DNA of 64,000 nt, from assembly GCA_947685225.1 (NCBI GenBank), contig CANTUV010000007.1, forward strand, positions 10,374,501 through 10,438,500, given 5' to 3'. The position numbers and the translations under genes are program-made. A model generated the notes under the pieces. It was given only the letters and a program-made list of their open reading frames with translations, searched no databases and was not told the DNA's origin. Shown here piece by piece: positions 12,601 to 21,496 of this stretch. Every line of letters begins with the position of its first letter. Within the stretch, counting starts at the first letter, position 1. This DNA comes from Garcia nutans (Eukaryota > Streptophyta > Magnoliopsida > Malpighiales > Euphorbiaceae).

Positions 12601-15600
12601 AAGTTTGCAGTCGGTAGCATTATATCCTGAAAGTGTTCAGGACTTGCTTGAGGTACTTCATTGATTTAATTCAGCATCTTATTCAATATCTTCATTCCTT
12701 ATTAAAATGCTTCTTATTCGAGATATTGAATGGTTTAAAACAAAGTTTGGACCCAAATTCTGTGTATTTACTGATTTAACAGCTCTGTAAAATTTCAGGT
12801 AATTCGGGGTCATTATAGTACGTCAAATGAAGTTATTCTGGAAGACATAAGTCTTCCAGGTTTGGCTGAACTTGAAGGCCATTGGCATGGTTCTCTTGAT
12901 GCTAGTGGTGGCGGCAATGGGGACACAACGGTATATGTTTTCAATTTTTGCTAAAAAGCCATAGACTGATTGTCTTTTCTGTCTTTTGACAACTGTGTAT
13001 GTTTGCCAGGCAGAATTTGATTTTCATGGGGAGGATTGGGAATGGGGAACCTACAAAACTCAGCGTGTTCTGGCAGTTGGTGCATACAGCAATAATGACG
13101 GTTTGCGCCTCGAGAGGATCTTTATCCAAAAAGATAATGCCACAATTCATGCTGATGGCACTTTGTTAGGGCCGAAAACCAATCTTCATTTTGCTGTTCT
13201 AAATTTTCCTGTAAGCTTAGTCCCAACTGTGGTTCAGGTCATTGAATCTTCAGCTGCTGACACGGTTCATTCTTTACGGCAACTTTTAGCTCCAATTCGA
13301 GGGATATTGCATATGGAAGGAGATCTCAGAGGAAGTCTTGAAAAACCAGAATGCGATGTGCAAGTGAGGCTCTTGGATGGTGCCATTGGGGGCATAGATC
13401 TTGGACGAGCAGAAATCGTTGCTTCCCTGACCTCAACCAGTCGTTTTCTATTCAATGCCAAATTTGAACCAATCATCCAAAATGGCCATGTTCATATTCA
13501 AGGAAGTATTCCCATTAATTTTGTCCAAAATAATTCATCAGAAGAAGAAGACAAGGAAACAGATAAAAAGGGAGTGGCATGGATGCCTGGTTGGGTAAAG
13601 GAAAGGAGTAGAGAATCTGCTGATGAAGCGAGTCAGAAAAAGCTATTTAGAGATAGAAATGATGAAGGTTGGAACACTCAATTAGCAGAAAGCCTAAAAG
13701 TCCTGAATTGGAATTTCTTAGATGTAGGAGAAGTTAGGGTTGATGCTGATATCAAGGATGGGGGAATGATGATGTTGACAGCTTTATCTCCGTATGTCAA
13801 TTGGCTTCATGGCAATGCTGATGTTATGCTTGAGGTGGGTTAGGATTTTTTTATTTGGTGGACTTTTTTTTTTTCAACTTTAACTAGTTGCATGTTTCCA
13901 AAGTCTGTCCAATTGTTTTTGATGTATTTCTAATCAAACAGGTCAGAGGTACAGTCGAACAACCTGTGCTTGACGGATTTGCCTCATTTCACAAAGCATC
14001 TATATCTTCACCAGTGCTCCGACAACCACTCACAAATTTTGGTGGGACAGTACATGTAAAATCAAATAGGCTATGCATCTCTTCACTGGAGAGCCGAGTA
14101 AGCAGAAGGGGAAAGCTCTTTGTAAAAGGCAATCTGCCCCTAAGAACAAGTGAAGCATGTCCTGATGATAAAATCGACTTGAAATGTGAAGTCCTGGAAG
14201 TGAGGGCAAAGAATATTTTGAGGTACTTGTTTTCTAATTTGAAGATCTTTAGAAAATAGTACTTGTTTTAACTTAAGATCTTTAGAATTCATCCCTTGGC
14301 TTCCAGATAGCATCTAACTTTATTTAAAATTATGAATATTTAATAGGTGCTATCTTCTAATTATATTGAATATTTTCCACAGTGGGTGTTGGTTCTCTGC
14401 ACTTAGGAAAAGCATTTACATTATGACTTCTGATTTTCTTCCTTTGCGCTTGGAGCTTTTAATGCTCTAGCTCTTAGCTGTTTCAACTACTTCATGCTCC
14501 TCTGTTTCCCAGATAGAACTAATCTCTTCCTAATATCAGTGGCCAGGTTGACACTCAGTTACAAATAACTGGTTCCATACTACAGCCAAACATCTCAGGA
14601 AATATTAAATTGAGCCATGGAGAAGCATATCTACCACATGATAGGGGTAGTGGAGGTGCATATTTTAATAGATTGGCATCAAATCAGTCTGGGCTTCCGG
14701 GCAGGGGGCTCAATCGAGCAGTTGCTTCTAGATACGCTTCACGATTTTTTAGTGCAGAACCTGATGCTTCAAGAATAAAGTTCCCTCAAACTACTGGTAA
14801 AATTCTATTCTTCAATTTGTGTATAATGTGAAATTCTTCTGCTTATAACCATCTGCTGATATTAGAAATCAACATTTAGCAATCTATGAGAATTGGAATG
14901 TAGTTCATAATTTTTGAAAAAATTCCTTTTCTTGAAATATTTGTCCACATGATAATTGAAAAGGATTTTCTTTGTTAATAATATGCATTACTTTTAAGCT
15001 GTTGATTTTTAAGTTTTTCCACTTTTCAGGATAGTTCTGTGAAATTTATTTTATTTTATTTTTTTGCATTTGCAGTTAAACCAAATGAAGTTGAAAAGGA
15101 TTTGGAGCAACTTAGCATCAAACCGAATGTAGATGTTCGCCTTAGTGATTTGAAGCTTGTATTAGGACCAGAGTTAAGGATTGTTTATCCTTTGATTCTG
15201 AATTTTGCTGTTAGTGGAGAGCTTGAGCTAAATGGCTTGGCTCATCCAAAATGGATAAAACCTAAAGGTGTGCTAACATTTGAGAATGGTGATGTCAATC
15301 TTGTTGCAACTCAAGTGAGTACTCTATTTTTCTTGTAGTTAAATATTGTCCATGCAGCACTTCATTTTTCATTAGCTGGCTTTTGTTTTCGCTAAATGTG
15401 CGAACATTTGAATTCATAAATGCAGGTAAGGCTTAAGCGAGAGCATCTAAATGTAGCAAAATTTGAGCCTGAGCATGGACTAGATCCTATGTTAGACTTA
15501 GCTTTGGTTGGATCTGAGTGGCAATTCAGGATTCAAAGCCGAGCCAGCAATTGGCAAGACAAACTAGTGGTTACTTCAACACGTTCTGTGGAACAGGATG

Positions 15601-16882
15601 CCCTTTCACCTAGTGAGGTAAAAGGATGTGCTTGTACAGTGATCACAATATGTCTTACTTACATATAGGTGTTACTATCAGATACTGCAAATTTTTCGTA
15701 TGCACCTTAAATCTTTTATGGAGTTCTAAATTTTAGGAGTGAGCATTCTGTTAATTGAAACAAACTGATCCAAAATTTTAACCAACCAAAATCTTTGAAC
15801 CCCTTGAAATAATTATTGAACCGAACATACTAAATATTTTTAATTTAGTTAGGGCTATAATTGAGTTAACTGAATAATTATAATTTGTAATTTAAATATC
15901 ATTAGTTTATATATTTATTAATATAAAAATAAAATAAACATTATCATTAAAAGTATTAAATTTTAAATAGCATTAATAATAAATTTATTATAATAATTTA
16001 TTATTTCTAAAAATTATAGTTTATATATTAATAAATCACAAATTTGGTTAGTTTGGTTACCAATAATCGAAAACTGAATATCTTATTGATGAAATAACTG
16101 AATTTCAGTTAAAACCAAATAGTGCTCACCTCTGGTGTTGTTGAGGTGCCAAAATTCATATTAAAATGTCATTTAATATTAATTTGAGCAATCTGATTTT
16201 ATTAAAATTTCCCATTCTCAGGCTGCTAGAGTCTTTGAAAGTCAATTAGCAGAATCCATATTGGAGGGTGATGGCCAGCTGGCATTCAAAAAGCTTGCAA
16301 CGGCAACACTTGAAACACTGATGCCAAGAATAGAAGGGAGGGGGGAATTTGGTCATGCTAGGTGGAGGCTAGTCTACGCCCCACAGATTCCTAGTTTACT
16401 TTCTGTTGATCCTACAGTTGATCCTCTTAAATCTCTGGCCAGTAATATTTCGTTTGGTACAGAAGTTGAGGTGCAGCTTGGGAAACATCTTCAGGTTGTC
16501 TCAGTTCAAATATTTTCCTAATTTTTATCTCTTGAAATCAATTCTTTTCTTCAAAATTTTTGTTCTCCAATTCTGAAAGTTCAAAAATCAGAAGAAAAAT
16601 GGCTTTACCAGAATGGTTGGCTTTTCTAAATTCTAATAATTCAGACATGGCCAAATGATGGCTGTTATTTAAAATTCTTTGTCTATGAACTGTTTGAAAG
16701 TAATCTGAAACATTCATCTTGTTTTCTCTCTGTAGGCCTCTATTGTAAGGCAGATGAAGGATTCAGAGATGGCCATGCAATGGACTTTGATCTACCAGCT
16801 TACTAGCCGTCTGCGAGTGCTCCTGCAATCTGCTCCTTCCAAACGCCTCCTTTTTGAATATTCTGCAACGTCGCAGGACTGA
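667..16882 (+). CDS. TIC236: TIC236 (TamB/DUF490 family) chloroplast import protein, 3' part
   Basis: C-terminal about 1,356 residues of the plant TamB homologue TIC236 (Arabidopsis At2g25660/EMB2410, about 2,160 aa). It is an inner-envelope-anchored protein whose long C-terminal part spans the intermembrane space and links the TIC complex to TOC75 POTRA domains during preprotein import. Exons read from frame continuity and GT-AG borders: 667-729, 1003-1233, 1383-1466, 1970-2127, 2250-2742, 3053-3223, 3515-3574, 10203-10325, 12183-12458, 12587-12652, 12799-12930, 13010-13834, 13942-14222, 14540-14796, 15076-15314, 15426-15617, 16222-16494, 16736-16882. They sum to 4,071 nt in one open frame ending in TGA. 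The last exons hold the conserved DUF490 region, and the protein ends in SATSQD. The first intron in the window continues off its left edge, so the start codon is missing. Two introns are enlarged by transposons (3575-10202 and 10326-12182). No frame damage is visible, so the gene is probably functional. Confidence 0.93.
3765..4349 (+). repeat. Copia 5' LTR with internal tandem repeats
   Basis: 585-bp LTR starting TGTTAATA and ending CAACA. The first about 140 bp (3780-3915) hold roughly four copies of a 34-35 bp unit built on GGTGCCTAACTTAAGTGATG, an arrangement typical of U3 enhancer repeats. A TATA-like CTATATAAAT lies at 3971-3980, so transcription would start near 4000. Confidence 0.92.
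4459..8291 (+). pseudogene. Copia gag-pol polyprotein, broken
   Basis: Reading through several frames gives gag (starts MAADEGKN, with the FDGADFGFWKMQIEDYLY block), a CX2CX4HX4C zinc knuckle (CYNCGKKGHFKKDC, about 5154-5195), a protease motif (WILDSGAS, about 5294), the integrase HHCC region and D,D-E core (5675-6270), RT with YVDD (about 7332) and RNase H (7830-8240). Breaks seen: TAG at 4846, a frame change near 5040, TGA at 5336, a frame change near 5405, another near 6330-6375, TAG at 6837, TAA at 7272 and TGA at 8016. The integrase motif that normally reads PQQNGVAER has L for P. It cannot make a full polyprotein. Lineage (Tnt1/Tork-like) is inferred from motif style only. Confidence 0.9.
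8366..8950 (+). repeat. Copia 3' LTR
   Basis: 585 bp, the same length as the 5' LTR. The terminal TG has mutated to TA, while the CAACA end is kept. It carries the same tandem units and the same TATA-like box (near 8572). It is followed directly by the GTATA target-site copy and then ordinary intron sequence with a short GA microsatellite. Confidence 0.92.
8956..10202 (+). other. TIC236 intron remainder, no gene seen
   Basis: Continuation of the intron after the Copia insertion, up to the AG acceptor before the exon at 10203. Apart from a (GA)n run at about 8964-8980, I see no coding, RNA or transposon signal in it. Confidence 0.6.
10570..10730 (+). repeat. Left TIR of the Mutator-like element
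   Basis: Starts GGCCTAACCTC and pairs with 11731-11898 in inverse orientation, with small indels in the A/T runs. The inner boundary is approximate: similarity fades after about 10730. Confidence 0.82.
11066..11377 (+). other. Second open, protein-like segment inside the Mutator-like element
   Basis: An ATG-less frame of 103 codons open from 11066 to a TGA at 11375. It reads as plausible protein: a Gln-rich run (HQLQQQQQKLQ), then SDIQTVEALLNVNSKLD, GLAIRNLKRIGKQS and FYLHEQDRRGG. It faces the opposite way to the CYP74-like fragment, so it may be a second captured gene piece. I do not recognise the family. The adjacent minus strand at 10838-11023 is also open (61 codons, EWLCELLDWDG) and equally unrecognised. 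Confidence 0.3.
11386..11667 (-). pseudogene. Captured N-terminal fragment of a CYP74-type hydroperoxide lyase
   Basis: On the minus strand inside the Mutator-like element, an open frame begins at 11667 with a Pro-rich stretch and continues (residues 35-94, 11565-11386) with short blocks typical of the CYP74 N-terminus: IPSSYGWPLPGPISDWLDY, FRKRIEKYK, TVFHTNV and FPFF. CYP74B/C enzymes (fatty acid hydroperoxide lyase, related to allene oxide synthase) have IPGSYG, PLLGPI.DRLDYF, R.EK..STVFRTN and FPFF in the same order. Similarity stops abruptly after FPFF, and the P450 heme-binding Cys and the rest of the enzyme are absent, so this is a captured gene piece with no enzyme activity. The family call is from memory of motifs and would need a protein search. 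Confidence 0.68.
11731..11898 (-). repeat. Right TIR of the Mutator-like element
   Basis: Inverted partner of 10570-10730, ending GGGTTAGGCC on the plus strand. The two arms differ at roughly one base in five, suggesting an insertion older than the Copia LTR divergence, although TIR arms can differ before insertion. Confidence 0.82.
11899..12182 (+). repeat. Intron remainder with a short local duplication
   Basis: Two near-copies of a roughly 30-bp AT-rich segment (TTTGAATAACAATT followed by GAAAAATTAA) lie at about 11900-11928 and 11954-11982, starting at the Mutator-like element's right target-site copy. The rest is plain intron up to the acceptor before 12183. Confidence 0.5.
15735..16133. 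mobile_element. MITE-like element in a TIC236 intron
   Basis: About 400 AT-rich bases bounded by imperfect inverted ends: AGGAGTGAGCATTCTGTTAA at the left and, reverse-complemented, AGAGGTGAGCACTATTTGG at the right. The interior has the repeated GGTT/AACC-type motifs seen in a widespread angiosperm MITE class whose ends read GTGAGCA. No clear target-site duplication is visible, so the superfamily is left open. Confidence 0.5.
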
Positions 16883-17250
16883 TTAGCCCATTGCCACCCT
16901 TTTGCCAGCTTGTCTACGTTGGAGCCAGCGACATCTTCACCAAAGTGATTGGTGATGTGATAAGTGAACCATATTACTAGCTAGTATAAACTGAAGCAAA
17001 ATAGAACAATCTTCACAAGAGTGGCTTTGTGATCAATGAATCTTGTGGCATGCACATGTTAATATCAATTTTAGTAAAAATCCAAGTAGAAAAATAGAAC
17101 AAGTTATAGAAAAATGTAAAATTGTATGTAGCTACGTCATTATTCTTTGCTCAGAATGATTGAGCTTTTGCAAGTCAAAATCAATCAAAGCAATTTAGGC
17201 ATGATTGGAAATTTCGATACACCTCACTGCAGCTGGGCATTTGGTTTTTG
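16883..17250 (+). other. TIC236 3' UTR and downstream DNA
   Basis: Sequence after the TIC236 TGA. It includes AT-rich stretches suitable for polyadenylation around 17030-17130 and no further open frame. It ends where the LTR element at 17251 begins. Confidence 0.5.
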
Positions 17251-17503
17251 TGAAAAATACAGCTGGCTTTTCCTTAAATTATTTCTTAATTTGTGGCAAT
17301 TTTCTTTTCCTTAAATTCTTACATAATTTGTGGAAACAGCCTTTTATCTTTTTTCCTTAAGTTCTTTCTTAATTTATTCCTGAAATATAGAAATCACTAT
17401 TGTATAGACAATAATCTTTTGATAGATCCTCTCTTGTATAAACAGGAGTTGTATATTGTTGTAAATGATATTAAAATTAAGAAAAGGAATTTATCTTTTT
17501 TCA
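17251..17503 (+). repeat. 5' LTR of the non-autonomous element
   Basis: 253-bp LTR. It contains three variants of CCTTAAATT.TT..TTAATTTGT and ends TTTTTTCA. The next bases, TGGTGTTGGAGCC, sit where a primer-binding site should be, though I cannot assign a tRNA. Confidence 0.78.
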
Positions 17504-17771
17504 TGGTGTTGGAGCCTAATTCATAAACTTAAAAAAGGTTCAGCCCTTCATTTCTATCTTGTTAAAAGAAAAAAAAAGGGGAGAATCGTAGAACTAAGGT
17601 TGTCATATTCTAACTCTTTGCATACCTCTCTAGGGTTTTATTGTGAAAATCAAAAGCATTTGAAGGTATTTCTTTTAGCATCCAACTGTGTTCTACTAGT
17701 TGTTGGTGTTCTTTTGTTGATTTATTCTTTTTTTTTTTCTTTTTTATTATTCAGACCAACACTTTATCGAG

Positions 17772-18833
17772 AGGCTAGAAAGGAGGCTTTGAAAAAAGGC
17801 CAGGACAGCTCAAGAGCAATCGAGTGAGCGTGTTGCTGGAACCAGTTCCGCTTCGAAGGAAGAGCATATATCGGACTTGACGCTTCCCACAGAGATAACA
17901 CTAAAAATTAAAGAAGCCAGAGAAATATCAGAGCACCCAACTAATAGAAGGATGGAGAAGATCCCTTATCAGAGTGGAGCGGAGCAGATCCCGCCACAGA
18001 GAGAAATAGAGGAACCACTAGCCTGACATTACAGCATGGTTAGGCTATTGGAGGCTATAAATGAGAAATTGGCGAGCCTGCACAAAATAACATACTCCTT
18101 GCTAGACCTCGGGCCTCGAAAAATGCTCAAACAGATATACAAAGCCATCCCAAAAGAGAGGCGCGAGAATGCTCTAAAAAGCTCGGAGGAAGTGGCAAAA
18201 GAGATAGCGACAATGTCTTACATGGTAAGAGATAACTTGAATTATAAGTTACACTCAATGTTCAATAAAGAGGTTAACTTAATAATAATAATGTGTAGGT
18301 CACCCAGCTCGCACACACCATTGAGGATCGGGTGATGGGTATGATAGCCAACTTTGACCAAGTGATCAAGGACTGTAATGAAGAGAAAGAAAAAAGAAAT
18401 GAGCTGGAAGAATCCTTAAAGGCCAAATATGAAGAGCTAAAGCAAGTTTATAAAGCTTTGAGGAAGAAAACAAAGAAGCTTAGCTCTGCAAAGGAAACTA
18501 TAAAGGCTAAAAGCCAAGAGCTGCGCTCGGCCAAGGAAGCTCTAAAAACCAAGGATGGCGAGCTTCGCCTGGCAGAGGATACCTTTGAAGTCGTACATCA
18601 AGGGCTGGCTGCCGAGCAAGTGAGGAGTGACAGACGCTATATTCGAGGTGTCTATGCTTACCAAAAAGTTATGTCAGATAGGCTGAAGAAAAACAACCAG
18701 GACATGGACTTATCTTGGATGATAGAGATCGACATTGACTACGACCGAGTATGAGACAGACGATGATGAGGATGAAGAAGAAGAAGACGAGAGCTTGGAT
18801 CAGGAGGATGAAGTCCAAGATGACCAAAATTGA
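17772..18833 (+). pseudogene. Spliced coiled-coil protein gene inside the LTR element, damaged
   Basis: One reading frame runs from about 17796 (AQEQSSERVAGTS) to 18224, broken by a TGA at 18024. It then crosses a clean 74-bp GT-AG phase-0 intron (18225-18298) and continues to about 18750. The best ATG is 18036. The C-terminal half is strongly heptad-like and charged: KEEKRNELEES-type segments, then repeated variants of SAKETIKAKSQELRSAKEAL. A single-base frame change near 18748 leads into an acidic tail (ETDDDEDEEEEDESLD) ending with TGA at 18831. A polypyrimidine tract plus TTATTCAG at 17740-17757 suggests an upstream intron too. I do not recognise a named domain; it may be a divergent gag or a captured host gene. 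Confidence 0.5.
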
Positions 18834-20039
18834 TAAACTTTTGTACTGTAGGTTATACTAATGCTCGATCTATGAAGTTTAAAGGTTCGTGCTATGTTGT
18901 GTAATGAATTTTTCCTAAGTAATGAAATATTTTTGTTTAAACTCCATGCTGGTTTTCTTTTATATGATATACTATTTGTATGAACTCTGGTGCTCGGTTA
19001 AAAACCGAACTGTATATGAAGGCATAAATGCTCTGTGCTATATTGTGTTAATTTATCTATGAACTTTGTTCAATCTTACTCAATCATAGTATGTGAACAA
19101 GTATGCAATTATCATAATTTGGCTTATTAACATAGCTCGAACTATGTATACATGCACTTTAAGAACTTTGTAAAATAAAAAATGAAAAAAAGCTATAGAG
19201 TAAGTATGGATGACCTGTTTCAAGGTACTATCTGCGACGGTAAATTGACCCGACCTATTTTGTAGTATGGCTCTTGGGAGAGCCTTCTGGAAATGAATGT
19301 GTGGCTCAGGGCGCTCGTTTGTCTATGCTACTGACTTTGATCATGGCTCGATTTGTAGAAGTGAGAGGTTTTTCTCTGTGATGAGCTTGACTACGCTGTG
19401 GTCTTTAATGAGCTTGAGTGTATGCTTAGCCCTTAGGGACATACTATTCAGAATGCCAATGCTCAATAATAAGAGATGTCAGTGCCTCCTCCATTGCCTT
19501 GACATTCATGTCAAGCAGTCTTTTGGTCGTGCTATTGGAGGATTATCAAAATGCCTAACTATGTATATTGATATACACGTCTCTTATATAATAATAAAAA
19601 ATCATAAAAGTGGGGCTCGGGAACAAATACAAAGAATGATGTTACATAAGTCCCTGAACTTACAGAATTGTAAAGATGAATACAAATTATAACATACAAT
19701 GAGAGCATTAATACTCGGTTTAGAGCATTGAAGCTCAGCCCTCCACAAGCGGCTATAACAAAATGCGCACACAGGCATATAAGCAAGCATTATAAAATAT
19801 TAAATAGTACGGTATTGTAAATAAAATAAAATAAATGTGCGGGAATGCGCTAAATAGTTCGACATTATAAACGAAATGATTCTTTGATTGCTCGGTTTAG
19901 TTTAATTCATAATTATGATTAGCTTGTTTGCTCTTGATGAGTTCGGTTCATTTGTTTTGATGTGTTAATGTATACATAATGTTGCTTCTTATTGCTATAT
20001 GAAAAATAGTAATTGATTGCTAGGCTGATGAGCTACGAT

Positions 20040-20275
20040 ATGATAAAAGAGCTAAGAGCTCGGTGCTAGATCAGGGTGATGTAAGTAGCTAAGGGCTTAA
20101 TAGGCGACTATGGCGCTGTAAGGAGCTAAGAGCTTAGTGCACGACCAGGACGCTGTAAGATGCACGATTGAAGTGTTGTAAGCTCAGTGCGCGACCAGGG
20201 CACTGTAAGATGCATGATTGAAGTGCTAAAAATTGTTGTGCGGCTAAGGCACTGTAAGGCTCGGTGTGCGAGACA
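20040..20275 (+). repeat. Degenerate tandem repeats in the LTR element
   Basis: Roughly four degraded copies of a 45-55 bp unit containing CTCAGTGCGCGACCAGGGC and CTGTAAGATGCACGATTGAAG, with variants such as CTTAGTGCACGACCAGGACG and CTCGGTGTGCGAG. No ORF uses them. The remainder of 18834-20886 shows no coding or RNA gene. Confidence 0.55.
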
Positions 20276-20886
20276 CGGATAGCTACATATGTGTAATTTT
20301 ATAATGTGCGTGATCACTATAATACGAAATATTAAATCAGGGCATGGTTAGAATGATATTTTTGCAAGAGCTATAAGATGTATCTGAGGTTTCATTGCCT
20401 TTGATAGGTAAAAGCCTATCTACGCTCACAGCACCAATGATGCTGGGGCTACCTCAAGGGGTACTCCTAGCTCTCTGAGCTTGGGCTCGAGTACTGCTAC
20501 CGTTGATGCTCTCCTATTTATAAGACAAGAGATAAGGGGGACTAGACTCCCCAAGAGAAGGCTCTGATGCCTAAGTTAGAGATCGGTTGCTCTGAGTAAA
20601 AGAGAGTAATAGAGAGAGAGCATGGATCATTTACCTGTATGGGTTAATCCTCTATTTATAGTTAATGTGGGGGGAAGGAAGACAAGGTCTGACCCATGTC
20701 AGCACAATTTGCGGATGTGTTGTCTGCTAAACATCTGGAATTCGGTGAAATTGGTAATGCCTAAAACCAAGGTCTATATACTGTTGAAAACCCGGTCATG
20801 GAGATGACCGAACATCAAGCTCTAGTGGAGAGCTCGGTAGACTGTAGGGTATCATCAATATCTATTTACTAGCTTGAGGGAAAGTA

Positions 20887-21112
20887 TGAAAAATACAGCT
20901 GCATTTTCCTTAAATTATTCGTTAATTTGTGGCAGCTGTCTTTTTCTAAAATTCTTCCATAATTTGTAGTAGCAACCTTTTATCTCTTTTCCTTAAATTC
21001 TTCTTTAATTTGTTCCTAAAATATAGAAATCACTATTGTATAGGCAATAATCTTTTGATAGATCTTGTTGTAAATGACATTAAAATCATGAAAAGGAATT
21101 TACCTTCTTTCA
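20887..21112 (+). repeat. 3' LTR of the non-autonomous element
   Basis: 226 bp. It matches the 5' LTR except for point differences and a deletion of about 27 bp after GATAGATC (the CTTGTATAAACAGGAG part is missing). It is followed at once by GTTTTTG. Confidence 0.78.
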
Positions 21113-21496
21113 GTTTTTGTTCACGGCACAAAGATGGTTAATAATGTGCGTGAAATTTCTAGGAGCAGTATTGAATTTTAATTTTCAGGTGGGATAGTCG
21201 CTTATGGTCTGTAATCCAACTGTAAATATTGCTTACTGAGCTGCTAAGTCTTCTGATTAGCTTACAAACTCGTAATGTCTCTTCAATTTATGATCATGAA
21301 AAGCCTCAGCTTGGCTCAATTTACACAAATGTCCAAAAGCGAAAGGAATAGAAACTCATGAGCCTTGTTATTACAAATCTCAACATAATCTTGTGATAAA
21401 ATAATTAAAACTGATGATTATATGCTTACAGAAAAATTTGAGACTATTGTTACAGAAATACCGAAGATCAAGAAAAAAGTAATATAAATTTTACTG
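21113..21496 (-). other. Downstream flank of the PsbP-domain gene
   Basis: Follows the second GTTTTTG target copy. It contains the probable 3' UTR of the minus-strand PsbP-domain gene and nothing else I can support. Confidence 0.45.

Larger units (their letters stand above)
17251..21112 (+). mobile_element. Non-autonomous LTR retrotransposon with a coiled-coil ORF
   Basis: Two similar short LTRs (17251-17503 and 20887-21112) begin TGAAAAATACAGCTG and end in TTTCA, flanked flush on both sides by the same 7-mer GTTTTTG (17244-17250 and 21113-21119). A purine tract GAGGGAAAG precedes the 3' LTR. The about 3.4 kb interior has no protease, RT, RNase H or integrase. It has one spliced, damaged ORF for a charged coiled-coil protein (about 17772-18833) and a long non-coding part with degenerate tandem repeats. 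This fits the LARD/TR-GAG type of non-autonomous element. It sits between the convergent 3' ends of TIC236 and the PsbP-domain gene. Confidence 0.78.

Noticed and set aside
20040..20275. CRISPR-like array of spaced repeats
   Set aside because: The units are degenerate, contiguous and lie inside a plant LTR element. Nuclear plant genomes have no CRISPR systems.
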